DNA of 64,000 nt, from the NCBI GenBank assembly GCA_023399215.1, contig JAEWQJ010000047.1, forward strand, positions 95,292 through 159,291, given 5' to 3'. The DNA is from Methanobacteriota archaeon. GTDB taxonomy: Archaea > Halobacteriota > Methanosarcinia > Methanosarcinales > Methanosarcinaceae. Below the pieces are notes generated by a model. It saw only the letters and a list, made by a program, of their open reading frames with translations. It made no database searches and was not told the origin of the DNA. A program made the translations under genes and the position numbers. Below, in pieces: positions 1 to 9,368 of this stretch; the first letter of the stretch is position 1, and each line of letters begins with the position of its first letter.

Positions 1-115
1 CCTTATTCTCAAGAACCTCTTTAATTTTGGTAGCATCAGCTACTGCAAACTTCAGCTCTTTACCCGAATTTGGATAGTTATTCCCAATAACAAGCGCGAG
101 TCTTCTTCCACCCAT
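1..115 (-). CDS. Caspase-like peptidase (C14 family), N-terminal fragment cut by window edge
   Basis: Only the first 38 or so codons are inside the window, read leftwards from an ATG at 115. The peptide starts MGGRRLALVIGNNYPNSG and continues with LKFAVADATKIKEVL. The 'ALVIGNxxY...L..AVxDAxxIxxVL' pattern is the hallmark first strand and helix of caspase/metacaspase-fold peptidases; the catalytic His and Cys would lie beyond the edge. It follows the 133-558 gene by 17 bases on the same strand, so the two are probably one operon. Bacterial and archaeal caspases paired with small constant partner proteins are known from conflict or immunity-type loci, which fits the accessory look of this end. 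Confidence 0.72.
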   Translation of the reverse strand, partial: MGGRRLALVIGNNYPNSGKELKFAVADATKIKEVLENK

Positions 116-132
116 GAAGGCTACCTGATAAA

Positions 133-558
133 TTATTCAGCAGAATTATTAAAAAGACTCACAGCTTCACATATTGATAAATGAGGATTTTCGTCAAAAT
201 ATTTTTGTAATTCTGGGATGGACTGATTTGTAATCTTAACTATACTACCATCAGGACATTTTATCTCAATGTTAGCTTCTGGTCTGTAATAATACCAGTT
301 TTTAATAGCTTCAAAAACGGTTTCAACAAAAATCTTTGCAGTAATTTCAATGATAATAGCATGGAAAAAAGTAATAATGTCAGCCCTTTCTCCCTTACTG
401 CTTTCAAGAGTCAAAGGCTTTATAGAACCTTCTGGTAGTGCCCTAGATAATTCATCATAAAGATACCAGCATTGACCCTGCCAGTATTCGGATAGATCAT
501 ACTCATTATCCAACTGTAATGTAATTTGGAAATTACTTTTATCAGGAATCTGCTCCAT
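133..558 (-). CDS. Small caspase-associated protein, EACC1-like (tentative)
   Basis: A 141-residue protein encoded directly upstream of the caspase-like gene. It has an N-terminal beta-type segment (ITLQLDNEYDLSEYW), a middle helix with an aliphatic run (ITFFHAIIIEITAKIFVET), then a W-Y-Y-Y stretch followed by IEIKCPDGSIVKIT. A small domain ending in a strand-turn-strand 'I.I..PDGS.V.I' resembles the effector-associated constant component 1 (EACC1) proteins that accompany caspase-like and other peptidases in bacterial conflict systems. That assignment is an inference from pattern and neighbourhood; no catalytic motif is visible. Confidence 0.5.
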   Translation of the reverse strand: MEQIPDKSNFQITLQLDNEYDLSEYWQGQCWYLYDELSRALPEGSIKPLTLESSKGERADIITFFHAIIIEITAKIFVETVFEAIKNWYYYRPEANIEIKCPDGSIVKITNQSIPELQKYFDENPHLSICEAVSLFNNSAE

Positions 559-974
559 TCTACCATCTCAAAAGTCCTTGAATCAATAACCATAATCGCT
601 AAATATGTGGTTGCTTTTCTATAAAAATAACTAGTTCTACCCTAAAAAGGTTTTGAAATTATTCTATAGGCGAATTATACCTTGAAATTTAGAACTTGAC
701 TCCATGGAAGCAGAATTTTTCTTTTTGATATTTTGAGTAGGTCGAAGCTAATTGTCCAGTAAAAATATTACTAGAGGTTCTGTGTGAGTTGTACGAAATA
801 AAAGAATTTGATAAGGTCATTGACTCATATAGCAATATTAGACAACACTTTCACTCCGCTTTCCAAAGCGTTTTATGATCTCAGAGCATTGACAGTAATT
901 GTGCATACGAACGAGCTAAGAAATCGCTGGCAGGGTTCGATACCTGCCAGCTAATACACAAACTAAAACGGCGC
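559..974. other. Non-coding stretch with a 9-bp hairpin
   Basis: No credible gene on either strand. A perfect 9-bp hairpin lies at 926-951 (arms gctggcagg and cctgccagc, 8-base loop gttcgata). The loop recalls a tRNA T-arm but the spacing does not fit one. It separates the caspase pair from the integrase remnant. Confidence 0.5.
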
Positions 975-1375
975 CTTTTCAAATAACAAAGTTTCTTCCG
1001 GTCTCAATGTTTTTGCTGCCCTCTTCACACCTTGGCACCAGCTCCAGCGATCGAGATCAAAATTAGGGCACCCATAGCTTAACCGATTATACCACCTGCA
1101 ATAGACCAGCTCTCAATAGTCTTCCTGGTTGTTTTTACACTGATCTCATAAGGTACGAGTCCTGCAGTCAGAGCCCACCGCTTCAGGATCTTTTTGGCAC
1201 TCTGACACTGTATATCTGTTTTCCATTAATACTCATGGTATAGCGTTATTGAATCCGATGAAGCAAGTTTAACGCTTTTCACACCTTGTTCGAACAATGC
1301 ATATGAGATTGTGTCAAGATCCTTCATCAGCCCTGAGAAGATGGAAGGAAGCTTTAAAGCTAATCCGGATTTGAC
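975..1375 (-). pseudogene. Degenerate archaeal integrase / tyrosine recombinase remnant
   Basis: Reading leftwards from about 1360, one frame gives LKLPSIFSGLMKDLDTISYA, EQGVKSVKLASSD, an in-frame TAA, then TDIQCQSAKKILKRWAL and VPYEISVKTTRKTIESW before another stop near 1080. The 'RWA...G....EISVKTTRKTIESW' segment resembles the catalytic half of integrase-like proteins common in Methanosarcina genomes. At least two stops and a probable frame change make it dead. With the caspase pair next door it suggests an old integrated element. Confidence 0.6.
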
Positions 1376-1398
1376 GAGTCGAATATCAGAGGAAATTT

Positions 1399-2103
<705 letters not shown>

Positions 2104-2164
2104 AGATAACTGGTGCCATCTGTAGCGGTTCGAAAAACGAAACAGCTTCAAGATAGACTCAAAA

Positions 2165-2300
2165 GCTTAAGAGCAGAAATAGAAACTAAATTATAGGTAG
2201 GTAGGCGGTTGAAACAGTCCCACTCAGGCTTAAGAGCAGAAATAGAAACTAAATTAAAGGTAGGTAGGCAGTTGAAACAGTCCCGCCCAGGCTTGAGATA
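2165..2300. repeat. 63-bp tandem repeat, two copies plus the start of a third
   Basis: The unit starting gcttaagagcagaaatag begins at 2165 and 2228; a truncated third copy begins near 2291. Copies differ at only a few positions (for example ggcggttgaa against ggcagttgaa). The entire unit is conserved, so this is a tandem duplication and not a CRISPR repeat-spacer pair. Confidence 0.9.
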
Positions 2301-2310
2301 AAACAGATCT

Positions 2311-2345
2311 AATTCTATGCTTTTCTTGCGCATCGGCATAGAATT
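2311..2345. terminator. 10-bp hairpin after the SGNH gene
   Basis: Perfect arms aattctatgc (2311-2320) and gcatagaatt (2336-2345) around a 15-base loop. It lies between the + strand SGNH gene and the end of the - strand GH130 gene, so it could serve as a bidirectional terminator; this role is inferred. Confidence 0.45.
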
Positions 2346-2456
2346 GGGAAAACAGTAGACAGGATGCATTAAAAATTAGGTTCCTTCCAAATCAGTGTTA
2401 AAACTAAATATACAGGATTATGGTTTTCAGTAGACGATCCATATCCAGTTCCAGAT

Positions 2457-3476
2457 TTATCCTCTTCTCAGATCAATATTCTTTCCCTTATTTTCTTCAA
2501 ACCACCTGCAGTATTCTTCAGGGCACTGTTTCCCAGGACACCCGCAGATATACTCCATGATATCGCTAAATTTTGCGCTGGCAACTGATACCGAGGTATC
2601 GGCAGCTCCGTAATAAATACGGAGTTCATCGTTTACTACGACCCATCCGCAGGGAAAAACAACGTCATTGACATCTCCACTGCGTTCGTATGGCTCACGA
2701 GGCCCGAAAATCCAGCCTTCCGACCTGCGGAGCACTTTCGTGGGATCTTCAAGATCAAGGAGAGCAAGCCCGAGTCTGTAACTAATTTTCGAGGTCGTCT
2801 GGCGTACTCCATGGTACATAATTAACCAGCCTTCAGATGTACGTAGCGGCTGTGGGCATAGACCGATTTTATAGGCATCCCACCATCCACCTTCCCTGGC
2901 ATACAGAAGAACCTCGGGTTTTTCCCAGGATTTCATATCATAAGAAAAGGAAATCCAGATATTAGCTTTTAAAGTGTGAGTAGTAGGCGCAGGCCTGTGT
3001 AACATTGCCCATTTGCCGTTAAACCTTACAGGAAAAATAGCAGCGTCTTTATTATCGGGAGGCATCAAAGGTCCTGCTCGGTCAAAATTACGAAAATCCT
3101 CGGTAAAGGCAAGGGCTGGCAAGGGACCACTATCCGAAAAAGCCACATATACTATAGCCCACTTTCCCATCTCATCGATGTAAGTTATGCGCGGGTCTTC
3201 AATGCCATATATCTCTTCAGGATAATTTACGGGGTCCGGAAAAAAGGTTGGCTCACTGTCAATTTCCCAGCCGTCAATTCCGTTTTCGCTCCTTGCTACC
3301 GTAAAGTGAGAAAAACCCCTGTGGTCCTCAACCCTGACCAGTAACAGAATTTTACCATCAATTATGGCAGCTGCAGGGTTAAATACCGAATTGGCTCGAT
3401 AAGGCCAATCTTCAACCGTAAGTATTGGATTTTTTCTAGACCGTATAAATAGCTCCCCATGGTCTTTCCAGGTCAT
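2457..3476 (-). CDS. Glycoside hydrolase family 130-type protein
   Basis: A 339-residue five-bladed propeller-type protein. Family-like segments are NSVFNPAAAIIDGKILLLVR near residue 28, the VEDHRG that follows, EIYGIEDPRIT near 88, and later GWLIMYHGV and INDE-type strand blocks (VVNDELRIYYGAADTS). GH130 enzymes phosphorolyse or hydrolyse beta-mannosides; the exact substrate here cannot be read. The last 40 residues add a Cys-rich tail (CGCPGKQCPEEYC). The start is supported by ggaggggaataat before ATG. It lies 30 bases after the debranching-enzyme gene on the same strand, so both probably act on intracellular glycans as one operon. Confidence 0.85.
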   Translation of the reverse strand: MTWKDHGELFIRSRKNPILTVEDWPYRANSVFNPAAAIIDGKILLLVRVEDHRGFSHFTVARSENGIDGWEIDSEPTFFPDPVNYPEEIYGIEDPRITYIDEMGKWAIVYVAFSDSGPLPALAFTEDFRNFDRAGPLMPPDNKDAAIFPVRFNGKWAMLHRPAPTTHTLKANIWISFSYDMKSWEKPEVLLYAREGGWWDAYKIGLCPQPLRTSEGWLIMYHGVRQTTSKISYRLGLALLDLEDPTKVLRRSEGWIFGPREPYERSGDVNDVVFPCGWVVVNDELRIYYGAADTSVSVASAKFSDIMEYICGCPGKQCPEEYCRWFEENKGKNIDLRRG

Positions 3477-3506
3477 ATTATTCCCCTCCAGCTTATATTG
3501 TCCAGC

Positions 3507-5582
3507 TTATATTGTTCTCTCATTCATCTTACTCGATGAGAGGCTCATCATATCCATTTCCTGGGATATTGTGCTTAAGAGTGCTGGGGATATTGTGCTC
3601 AAGAGTGGCCTGACCTCAAGCACATCCTCTACATATGCTCTAAAAATTTCTGCAACGCTCCAGGCCTGAGCTATGCATCCGCCTGGAGAGTGAGGATAAT
3701 CACCATTAAAAACTTCGGAAACAGTGCCAAGACCTGCGGTTTCAAGATGCGTATCAAAACCCTCCAGGAGAGCCCTCATATCTTCCAGACTCTTTTTGGA
3801 ATAATTGTGAACCTTCCGGTAGGCTCTCACATAAGCGCCAAGGAGCCAGGGCCAGGCTGTCCCGTTATGATAAGCCGTATCTCGAGTGAATGCATCCCCG
3901 TGATACTGTCCTCTATATAATGGGTTATCAGTTGAAAGACTTCTAAGCCCAAAGGGTGTCAAAAGGTCTTTTTCAACTCTGTCCACAATCGCTTTTTCTT
4001 TATCGGGAGGGAGCATGGTGTTAGGAAGAGATACTGCGAAGATTTGATTGGGGCGAATTGCAGGGTCTTTAACCTCGTTTCCGGCTTCATCCTGACATAT
4101 AAGGTCAAAGAGGCAGTTGGTTTCCGGGTTCCAGAAAGTGTTCTCAAAATTTGAGGCAACACCATCTGCAAGCATCTCATATAAAAAGACCTCTTTTCCA
4201 AGAATAGTACCCAGGCTGGAAGCAATTTTCAAGGCGTTGTACCAGAGAGCATTGATTTCACAGGCTTTACCTGTTCTTGGAGTTACTGCCTGCTCTCCAA
4301 TTTTAGCGTCCATCCAGGTTAATTGAGGCCCCTGTTGAATAAGATGATCAGAATCCATGCAGATTCCAAAGTTCGTACCCTTACGGTAGTTATCTATAAT
4401 AGCCTCTATAGTGTCCCAGATATCTGCAAGGAAAAGAAAGTTGCCTGTATATGCAAAATAGCGACTAACAGCATGGATAAACCAGAGAGAAGCGTCTACA
4501 GTATTATATACTGGTTCTCCTCCAAAATACGGAAAAGTGTTGGGGATTAAGCCTTTCCTGCAATATTTAGCAAAATTCATGAGAACGGACCTGGCCTCTT
4601 CATGACGATAAGGAATTAAGTACAGGCCAGTCAGAGATATCATGGTATCCCTTCCCCAGTCAGAGTACCAGTGATATCCTGCAATTACAGTATTTTCACC
4701 TGATAACGGATTCTTCACTGTAAAAGTGTCCGTTGCCCTGAGAAGTTTAAGGGCAAAAGGATCTGTAAGCCTGGAATTGAGAATAAGGAGATTTTGGCGG
4801 TTTACTGCCCTTTTATAGAATTCATCAACTTTCCTGAGGTTAAGAGAAGAGATATCGTCTGTTGAAGCAATGATAAAGAAACGAGAATTTCCCGTTTTGA
4901 GCTTGCTTTCGAAATAGCCAGGACTGAAATTATCTTCCTGGTAGTTAAGTCCTCTTTGCTTTTCAGCATCATACTCCAGGTTATAGTACCACCTGGGATC
5001 AGAATGATATTCAAGATTGGATGAAAGAGAGAAGGTAAAGCCATTAGAACTCTCCAGCTCTACTCCCTCCGGATGAGCTTTCTGAGAAAAAGAAAGGTAC
5101 CCTGAGCGAGCAGTGTAATGGAAGTCTCTTGAGTTTATCAACGGAAAAATTTTCAGCAAAGCTTCTTCTTTTCTGGATTCGATATCATAAAGAATACAGG
5201 TAGTGTTACTGTTATGGACCATGAAGACTTTTTTCTTCACGGTAAAATCACCAGGCTGGTAAATCCAGAGAGGAAATGGGTTTTGAAGGTATTCGGAAAG
5301 GCAATTAAAGCCCATGGGAGAAACAGTATCTGGAAATTTATGGACTGCAAGTTTATAAATCTCTTCATCAGTAGAGATTTCCTCATCAAGGGATGAAAGC
5401 AGTACAACCCTTCCTTGAAAGTTTCTTGGAGCTGCCACAAGCAGTCCATGGTAAGTCCTTGTGTTTGCCCCGATAACTGTGGAAGAAGCATATCCTCCAA
5501 GACCATTTCCTGTAATCCACTCTCTTTTGATTCCTTCTTCATATGTTGAAAGAGAATCTACCCCAAGCCTGACCTCACTCAT
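3507..5582 (-). CDS. Glycogen debranching enzyme (amylo-alpha-1,6-glucosidase type)
   Basis: 691 residues, matching the archaeal/bacterial debranching enzymes with an N-terminal beta domain (GNGLGGYASSTVIGANTRTY, residues 26-45) and a C-terminal (alpha/alpha)6 catalytic barrel. Barrel motifs seen are WYSDWGRDTMISLTG, NTVDASLWFIHAV, QGPQLTWMDAKIG, GTAWPWLLGAY and GGCIAQAWSVAEI; the Asp and Glu residues in these blocks are the usual catalytic region. It hydrolyses alpha-1,6 branch points in glycogen or limit dextrin. Residues near the C-terminus contain a short duplication (LLSTISPALLSTIS), visible in the DNA at 3560-3605. It is the first gene of a pair with the GH130 gene. Confidence 0.9.
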   Translation of the reverse strand: MSEVRLGVDSLSTYEEGIKREWITGNGLGGYASSTVIGANTRTYHGLLVAAPRNFQGRVVLLSSLDEEISTDEEIYKLAVHKFPDTVSPMGFNCLSEYLQNPFPLWIYQPGDFTVKKKVFMVHNSNTTCILYDIESRKEEALLKIFPLINSRDFHYTARSGYLSFSQKAHPEGVELESSNGFTFSLSSNLEYHSDPRWYYNLEYDAEKQRGLNYQEDNFSPGYFESKLKTGNSRFFIIASTDDISSLNLRKVDEFYKRAVNRQNLLILNSRLTDPFALKLLRATDTFTVKNPLSGENTVIAGYHWYSDWGRDTMISLTGLYLIPYRHEEARSVLMNFAKYCRKGLIPNTFPYFGGEPVYNTVDASLWFIHAVSRYFAYTGNFLFLADIWDTIEAIIDNYRKGTNFGICMDSDHLIQQGPQLTWMDAKIGEQAVTPRTGKACEINALWYNALKIASSLGTILGKEVFLYEMLADGVASNFENTFWNPETNCLFDLICQDEAGNEVKDPAIRPNQIFAVSLPNTMLPPDKEKAIVDRVEKDLLTPFGLRSLSTDNPLYRGQYHGDAFTRDTAYHNGTAWPWLLGAYVRAYRKVHNYSKKSLEDMRALLEGFDTHLETAGLGTVSEVFNGDYPHSPGGCIAQAWSVAEIFRAYVEDVLEVRPLLSTISPALLSTISQEMDMMSLSSSKMNERTI

Positions 5583-6065
5583 ATATATTCGATTAGGCTT
5601 GATTTATTAAATAGCTATACGTTTAGAAAAAAACAAGCTTATCCGGAGCTATTGGCTCTTTTTTATATGTTTTTAGTTCTCTCGCTTTTTTGTATCTTTA
5701 AATTTATTATTATCTATTTATAAACCCACTTTCCGCAATATTTTCCTGATATTCATTATTTTTTCCGCTATCGATTTTAACCTTAACGTCAATTTATTAG
5801 CTTTCTGTAAAGGAGTTAAAAATGGCTAGATGGTGTGTTCAGAGACCAAAAAAGATTGTATCCAATTTTCAGCAAAATTTCAATTTGGCTTTGTTATTTG
5901 AGGAGTTCAAAAACGCTATCGGAAAAAATGTTGATTTTCAAAAAAATACTGCGGAATGTAGGATAAATACAACGTCGATGGATTTTATTATTATATTAAG
6001 ATCTGTGACAGATTTGAGATCTGTGACCGATTTGAGATTACACCTTCAGGAAGCAACCATAACAA
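5583..6065. other. AT-rich spacer, no convincing gene
   Basis: This holds the debranching-enzyme promoter on the - strand (AT-rich box near 5603-5612) and a T-rich run. A + strand reading frame from 5822 contains a short duplicated RSVTDL segment and runs into the 3' end of the hydrolase gene; it has no recognisable domain and is not called. Confidence 0.5.
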
Positions 6066-7031
6066 TTACGATTTTGCGAAAGCTGCCCTAAGGTTCTCGT
6101 TCGCCAGTCCAATTGCACTGCAAGATGCAGGTGTTCCCGCAAGAGGGTTTAGCATCACGAAATCGTGTATAGTTCCCAGGTATCTAACGGCTGTAACATT
6201 GACACCAGCCTGCATCAGTTTATGGGCATAGGCTTCGCCCTCGTCGCGGAGCACATCATTCTCATCAGTTATGATGAGAGCCGGGGGCTGTCCCCTGAGC
6301 TGGTCAAGTGATGCCTGTAAAGGAGAAGCTGTAGGCTGCTTACGTACTTCTTCGTCAGGCAAATAATTGTTCCAGAACCACTTCATGGCTTCACGAGTAA
6401 GCCAGATACCGGTTGCATACTGCTGATAAGATTGGGTATTAAAATTAGCATCGGTCACAGGGTAAAAGAGCACCTGATAATCAATTTTTGGACCACCTCG
6501 CTCCTTTGCCATAAGTAAAACAGCTGCTGCCATATTTCCGCCTACGCTGTCACCAGCAACTGCGAGCCTTGAGCTATCCAGGTTGAGTTTTTCTCCGTTT
6601 TCTGAAACGTATTTTGTTGCTGCGTATGCCTCTTCTACTGGCGTAGGGTATTTTGCTTCCGGAGACGGTGTGAAATTGACAAATACAACCGCAGCGTTAG
6701 CTCCATTTGCGATTTCCCGAACTAATCGGTCATGTGTATCTTTGCCTCCAAGTACCCAGCCCCCACCGTGAAAATACATTACGACTGGCAGGGTTTCCTT
6801 ATTTCCTTTTGGCCTGACTATTCTAACCAAGACACGCCCCTCAGGACCGACTGGAATATCCAGATCGGCAACGTCTGCAGGTAGTTTTGCTACCTGAGCA
6901 GCCTGCAAATCCGAAAGGACTTTACGGGCATCTTTCGGTGAGAGCTGGTAGATTGGTGTTCCACCCTGCTTATTTACCTTTTCTATAAATGCTCTGGTTG
7001 CTGGTTCGAGTAAGTCGATTGCTTGACTCAT
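6066..7031 (-). CDS. Alpha/beta hydrolase, hormone-sensitive lipase family
   Basis: A 321-residue esterase. The oxyanion-hole motif HGGGWVLGG is near residue 88, the nucleophile elbow GDSVGGN near 162, the acid in TDENDVLRDEGEAY near 254, and the His in GTIHDFVML near 286. These are the canonical HSL-family positions, and no signal peptide is present, so it should be a cytosolic carboxylesterase acting on short acyl esters. It is oriented away from the alcohol dehydrogenase gene, with about 460 bases of AT-rich promoter region between them. Confidence 0.92.
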   Translation of the reverse strand: MSQAIDLLEPATRAFIEKVNKQGGTPIYQLSPKDARKVLSDLQAAQVAKLPADVADLDIPVGPEGRVLVRIVRPKGNKETLPVVMYFHGGGWVLGGKDTHDRLVREIANGANAAVVFVNFTPSPEAKYPTPVEEAYAATKYVSENGEKLNLDSSRLAVAGDSVGGNMAAAVLLMAKERGGPKIDYQVLFYPVTDANFNTQSYQQYATGIWLTREAMKWFWNNYLPDEEVRKQPTASPLQASLDQLRGQPPALIITDENDVLRDEGEAYAHKLMQAGVNVTAVRYLGTIHDFVMLNPLAGTPASCSAIGLANENLRAAFAKS

Positions 7032-7490
7032 GGATAAAACCCTCCTGGCTTGATTAAATTGTACTTAATACTATTGCCGGCAAATAAGGCAAAAAAATAA
7101 CCTTGATTATTCACCATTACACAATTGACGTTTTAAAATTCACAATAGAATTCACAAATATGATCCTGTTTGAGTATACGTTTATTCAGAATAAACTGGA
7201 AAATGATTGCTAATCTACGTATATGTTGACTACTAAGAAATATATAAAATAAGTCGAATATATTTTCCTTATGGCAAATAATATTAAACAGTGAAAATGA
7301 TAATAATTAATAAAGTGTTTTTCTTCCTCTCTAAGGACTTTTGTTCACGGCTTCAAAAATTCAATCCCGGAGCAAAACTTTATTAGTTACCGGGAAAAAG
7401 TATTTTTATTAATACATTGAGTTTCCAGTAAAAACTTTTTATAGATATGTTTAGGGTATCTAAAAAGAATTACCAGGGGGAATATAAATC
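7032..7490. promoter_or_regulatory. Divergent promoter region between hydrolase and alcohol dehydrogenase genes
   Basis: AT-rich spacer separating two divergent genes. The + strand gene has a strong ribosome binding site (ccaggggg, ending nine bases before its ATG at 7491). No gene is seen. Confidence 0.4.
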
Positions 7491-8651
7491 ATGACCGAAA
7501 ACAGGACATATACATATCTGAACCCAAAAGTAGCCCTTATGGGGGCTGGCTGCGTAAAAGAGATCGGCAAACATGCAAAAGACCTTGGAGCTACAAAAGC
7601 CCTTATAGTTTCCGGCAAAAGCAAGCATGGAGAACGGCTTGCACTGGACATATACAAAATTCTTAAAGACGCAGGCCTTGAAGGCACAATTTTTCCAGGA
7701 GCAGACCCTAATCCGACAGATACTTCAGTTATGGAAGGAGCAGAAATTTACAGAAAAGAGGACTGTAATTTAATAATCGCTGTCGGAGGAGGAAGTCCTA
7801 TGGACTGTGCAAAGGCGATTGGCATTGTCGTATATAACGGTGGATTAATCAATGATTATGAAGGCGTCGGAAAAGTTACAAAAGGAATTCCTCCACTTAT
7901 CACGGTAAATACGACTGCTGGCACTGCGAGTGAGATGACGAGTTTTACAATTATTACGGATACGAAGCGGCATATCAAAATGGCAATCGTCGACCCGCGC
8001 ATTACCCCTGATATTGCAGTTAACGACCCTGAACTCATGGTAAGCATGCCGCCTGCACTTACGGCTGCAACCGGTATGGATGCTTTGACCCATGCAGTTG
8101 AAGCGTACGTTTCTACAATGGCTACGCCTACAACAGATGCAGCTGCTATCAAATCCATAGAACTTATCTCAAAATATTTACGTGAAGCCGTTGCCCACGG
8201 AGAAGACGTGAAGACCAGGGATATGATGGCACATGCTGAATACCTTGCAGGCATCGCCTTCAATAACGCAAGCCTTGGTTATGTGCATTCCATGGCGCAT
8301 CAGCTAGGAGGACTTTATGACCTTCCACATGGAGTTTGCAACGCGATTCTTCTTCCGTATGTGGAGGCATATAACAAGCAGGTTGTCCCGGAACGCTTTG
8401 CTGATATTGCCCGGGCAATGGGAGAAAAAGTGGAAGGATTAAGCCATGAAGAAGCTGCAGAACGGGCTATAGAAGCCATCAGGAAACTCGCATTGGATAT
8501 CGGAATTCCTTCTGGCTTAAAAGAGCTTGGCGCAAAGGAAGAAGATCTCGAACTTCTGGCTGAAAATGCAATGCAAGATGTTTGCCGCCTGACAAACCCC
8601 AGAGAGCTTTCAAAAGAAGATATTATCGAGATTTACAGGAAGGCCATGTGA
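7491..8651 (+). CDS. Iron-containing alcohol dehydrogenase
   Basis: A 386-residue group III metal-dependent alcohol dehydrogenase. The NAD(P) region carries GGGSPMDCAKAIG near residue 97. The metal-binding half contains MDALTHAVEAY (Asp/His), HSMAHQLGG and LPHGVCNAILLP, which supply the expected Asp and three His ligands. It should interconvert an alcohol and aldehyde; the alcohol used is not readable. The ggggg ribosome binding site precedes the ATG at good spacing. The neighbouring genes give no operon. A 15-bp minisatellite starts just after its stop codon. Confidence 0.93.
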   Translation: MTENRTYTYLNPKVALMGAGCVKEIGKHAKDLGATKALIVSGKSKHGERLALDIYKILKDAGLEGTIFPGADPNPTDTSVMEGAEIYRKEDCNLIIAVGGGSPMDCAKAIGIVVYNGGLINDYEGVGKVTKGIPPLITVNTTAGTASEMTSFTIITDTKRHIKMAIVDPRITPDIAVNDPELMVSMPPALTAATGMDALTHAVEAYVSTMATPTTDAAAIKSIELISKYLREAVAHGEDVKTRDMMAHAEYLAGIAFNNASLGYVHSMAHQLGGLYDLPHGVCNAILLPYVEAYNKQVVPERFADIARAMGEKVEGLSHEEAAERAIEAIRKLALDIGIPSGLKELGAKEEDLELLAENAMQDVCRLTNPRELSKEDIIEIYRKAM

Positions 8652-8671
8652 AAATACATGGAGAAAGAAAT

Positions 8672-8805
8672 TCTGGAGAGAGTAATTCTGAAGAGAGCAA
8701 TCCTGGAAAATTCAATCCTGGAAAACTCAAGCCTGAAAAGCTCAAGCCTGAAAAGCTCAAGCCTGGGAAACTCAAGTCTGGAAAACTCAAGTCTGGAAAG
8801 TTTAA
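8672..8805 (+). repeat. 15-bp minisatellite directly after the alcohol dehydrogenase stop
   Basis: About nine imperfect copies of a unit like cctggaaaactcaag, starting at 8702, 8717, 8731, 8746, 8761, 8776 and 8791, with degenerate copies before that. Because 15 is a multiple of 3, reading frames stay open and translate as pentapeptide repeats (LENSS or NPGKL), but neither frame has a proper start context. I treat it as non-coding repeat DNA. Confidence 0.85.
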
Positions 8806-8894
8806 TCATGGGAAGGATATCTGTAATTGGGATTTTAATTGTTAATTATCTTACTAAAAAATGAACTATTATTATCCTTCTTTGTTTTTATTTT

Positions 8895-9221
8895 TCTTTG
8901 TGTTATGATAAGATCAGTAAGTTGTTTCTTCAAGTGAAGGTATTGAGATTGAATTAATCAGGAAAGTAATTCTTGATGAAACTGATAGATCAGGAGAGTG
9001 ATCCATGAAATGGAAATCAGGGACAATATTCTGGATCATGAGTATAGAATTTGATGTTGAAGGGGAGCAAATTGCAGAAATCCCGAAAAAATGGGTCCAC
9101 ATCCGGGATACCATGGGTCCACATCCGGGATACCTATGAAGTGAAAATTGAGCCTGGTCAGGACAATACACTCATCATGGTGATTACAACTGCGCTTGAT
9201 CAAATGGCACATGAAAAGTGA
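8895..9221 (+). pseudogene. LURP-one-related (YxjI-like) gene broken by a 22-bp tandem duplication
   Basis: Reading from about 9011 gives MEIRDNILDHEYRI, then VEGEQIAEIPKKWVHIRDT, then (after removing one repeat) YEVKIEPGQDNTLIMVI and ending LDQMAHEK at the TGA of 9219-9221. The 'LDHEY....G..IAEI.KKW...RDTY.V.I..G.D..LI' pattern is the C-terminal half of LURP-one-related proteins. The 22-base unit atgggtccacatccgggata+cc occurs at 9091-9112 and again at 9113-9134 and shifts the frame. A second frame change lies near 9050, where YRI meets an in-frame TGA. The N-terminal half is degraded. Confidence 0.75.
9091..9134 (+). repeat. 22-bp perfect tandem duplication
   Basis: Two adjacent identical 22-base units, inside the LURP-one-related reading frame. 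22 is not a multiple of 3; removing one copy restores KKWVHIRDTYEV. Confidence 0.95.
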
Positions 9222-9368
9222 ATTTTATCCTGAGAAGAGTTGGAAAAAGCGGCTGTGATAAGGCAAGTGATATTTGATATATTTGACAGATGTTGTTTTT
9301 AGAGGAGTTAAAAAGCAGGCATGAGTTTCTATGTATAACTGCGAAAGCAAAATTGGGGGAATGAGATT

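Noticed and set aside
926..951. tRNA T-arm-like sequence ggttcgatacc
   Set aside because: Stem and loop lengths do not fit a T-arm and no other tRNA parts surround it.
2165..2300. CRISPR-like spacing of 63 bp with gttgaaac
   Set aside because: The full unit is conserved, with no variable spacers, and there are only two copies and no cas genes.
2148..2369. 73-residue - strand frame with internal repeat
   Set aside because: Follows from the 63-bp tandem repeat being a multiple of 3; no start site or domain.
5822..6091. 89-residue + strand frame with RSVTDL repeat
   Set aside because: Overlaps the hydrolase 3' end, no domain and doubtful composition.
8658..8864. Open frame with LENSS repeats
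   Set aside because: It is the translation of a 15-bp minisatellite that is open in more than one frame, without a start site.
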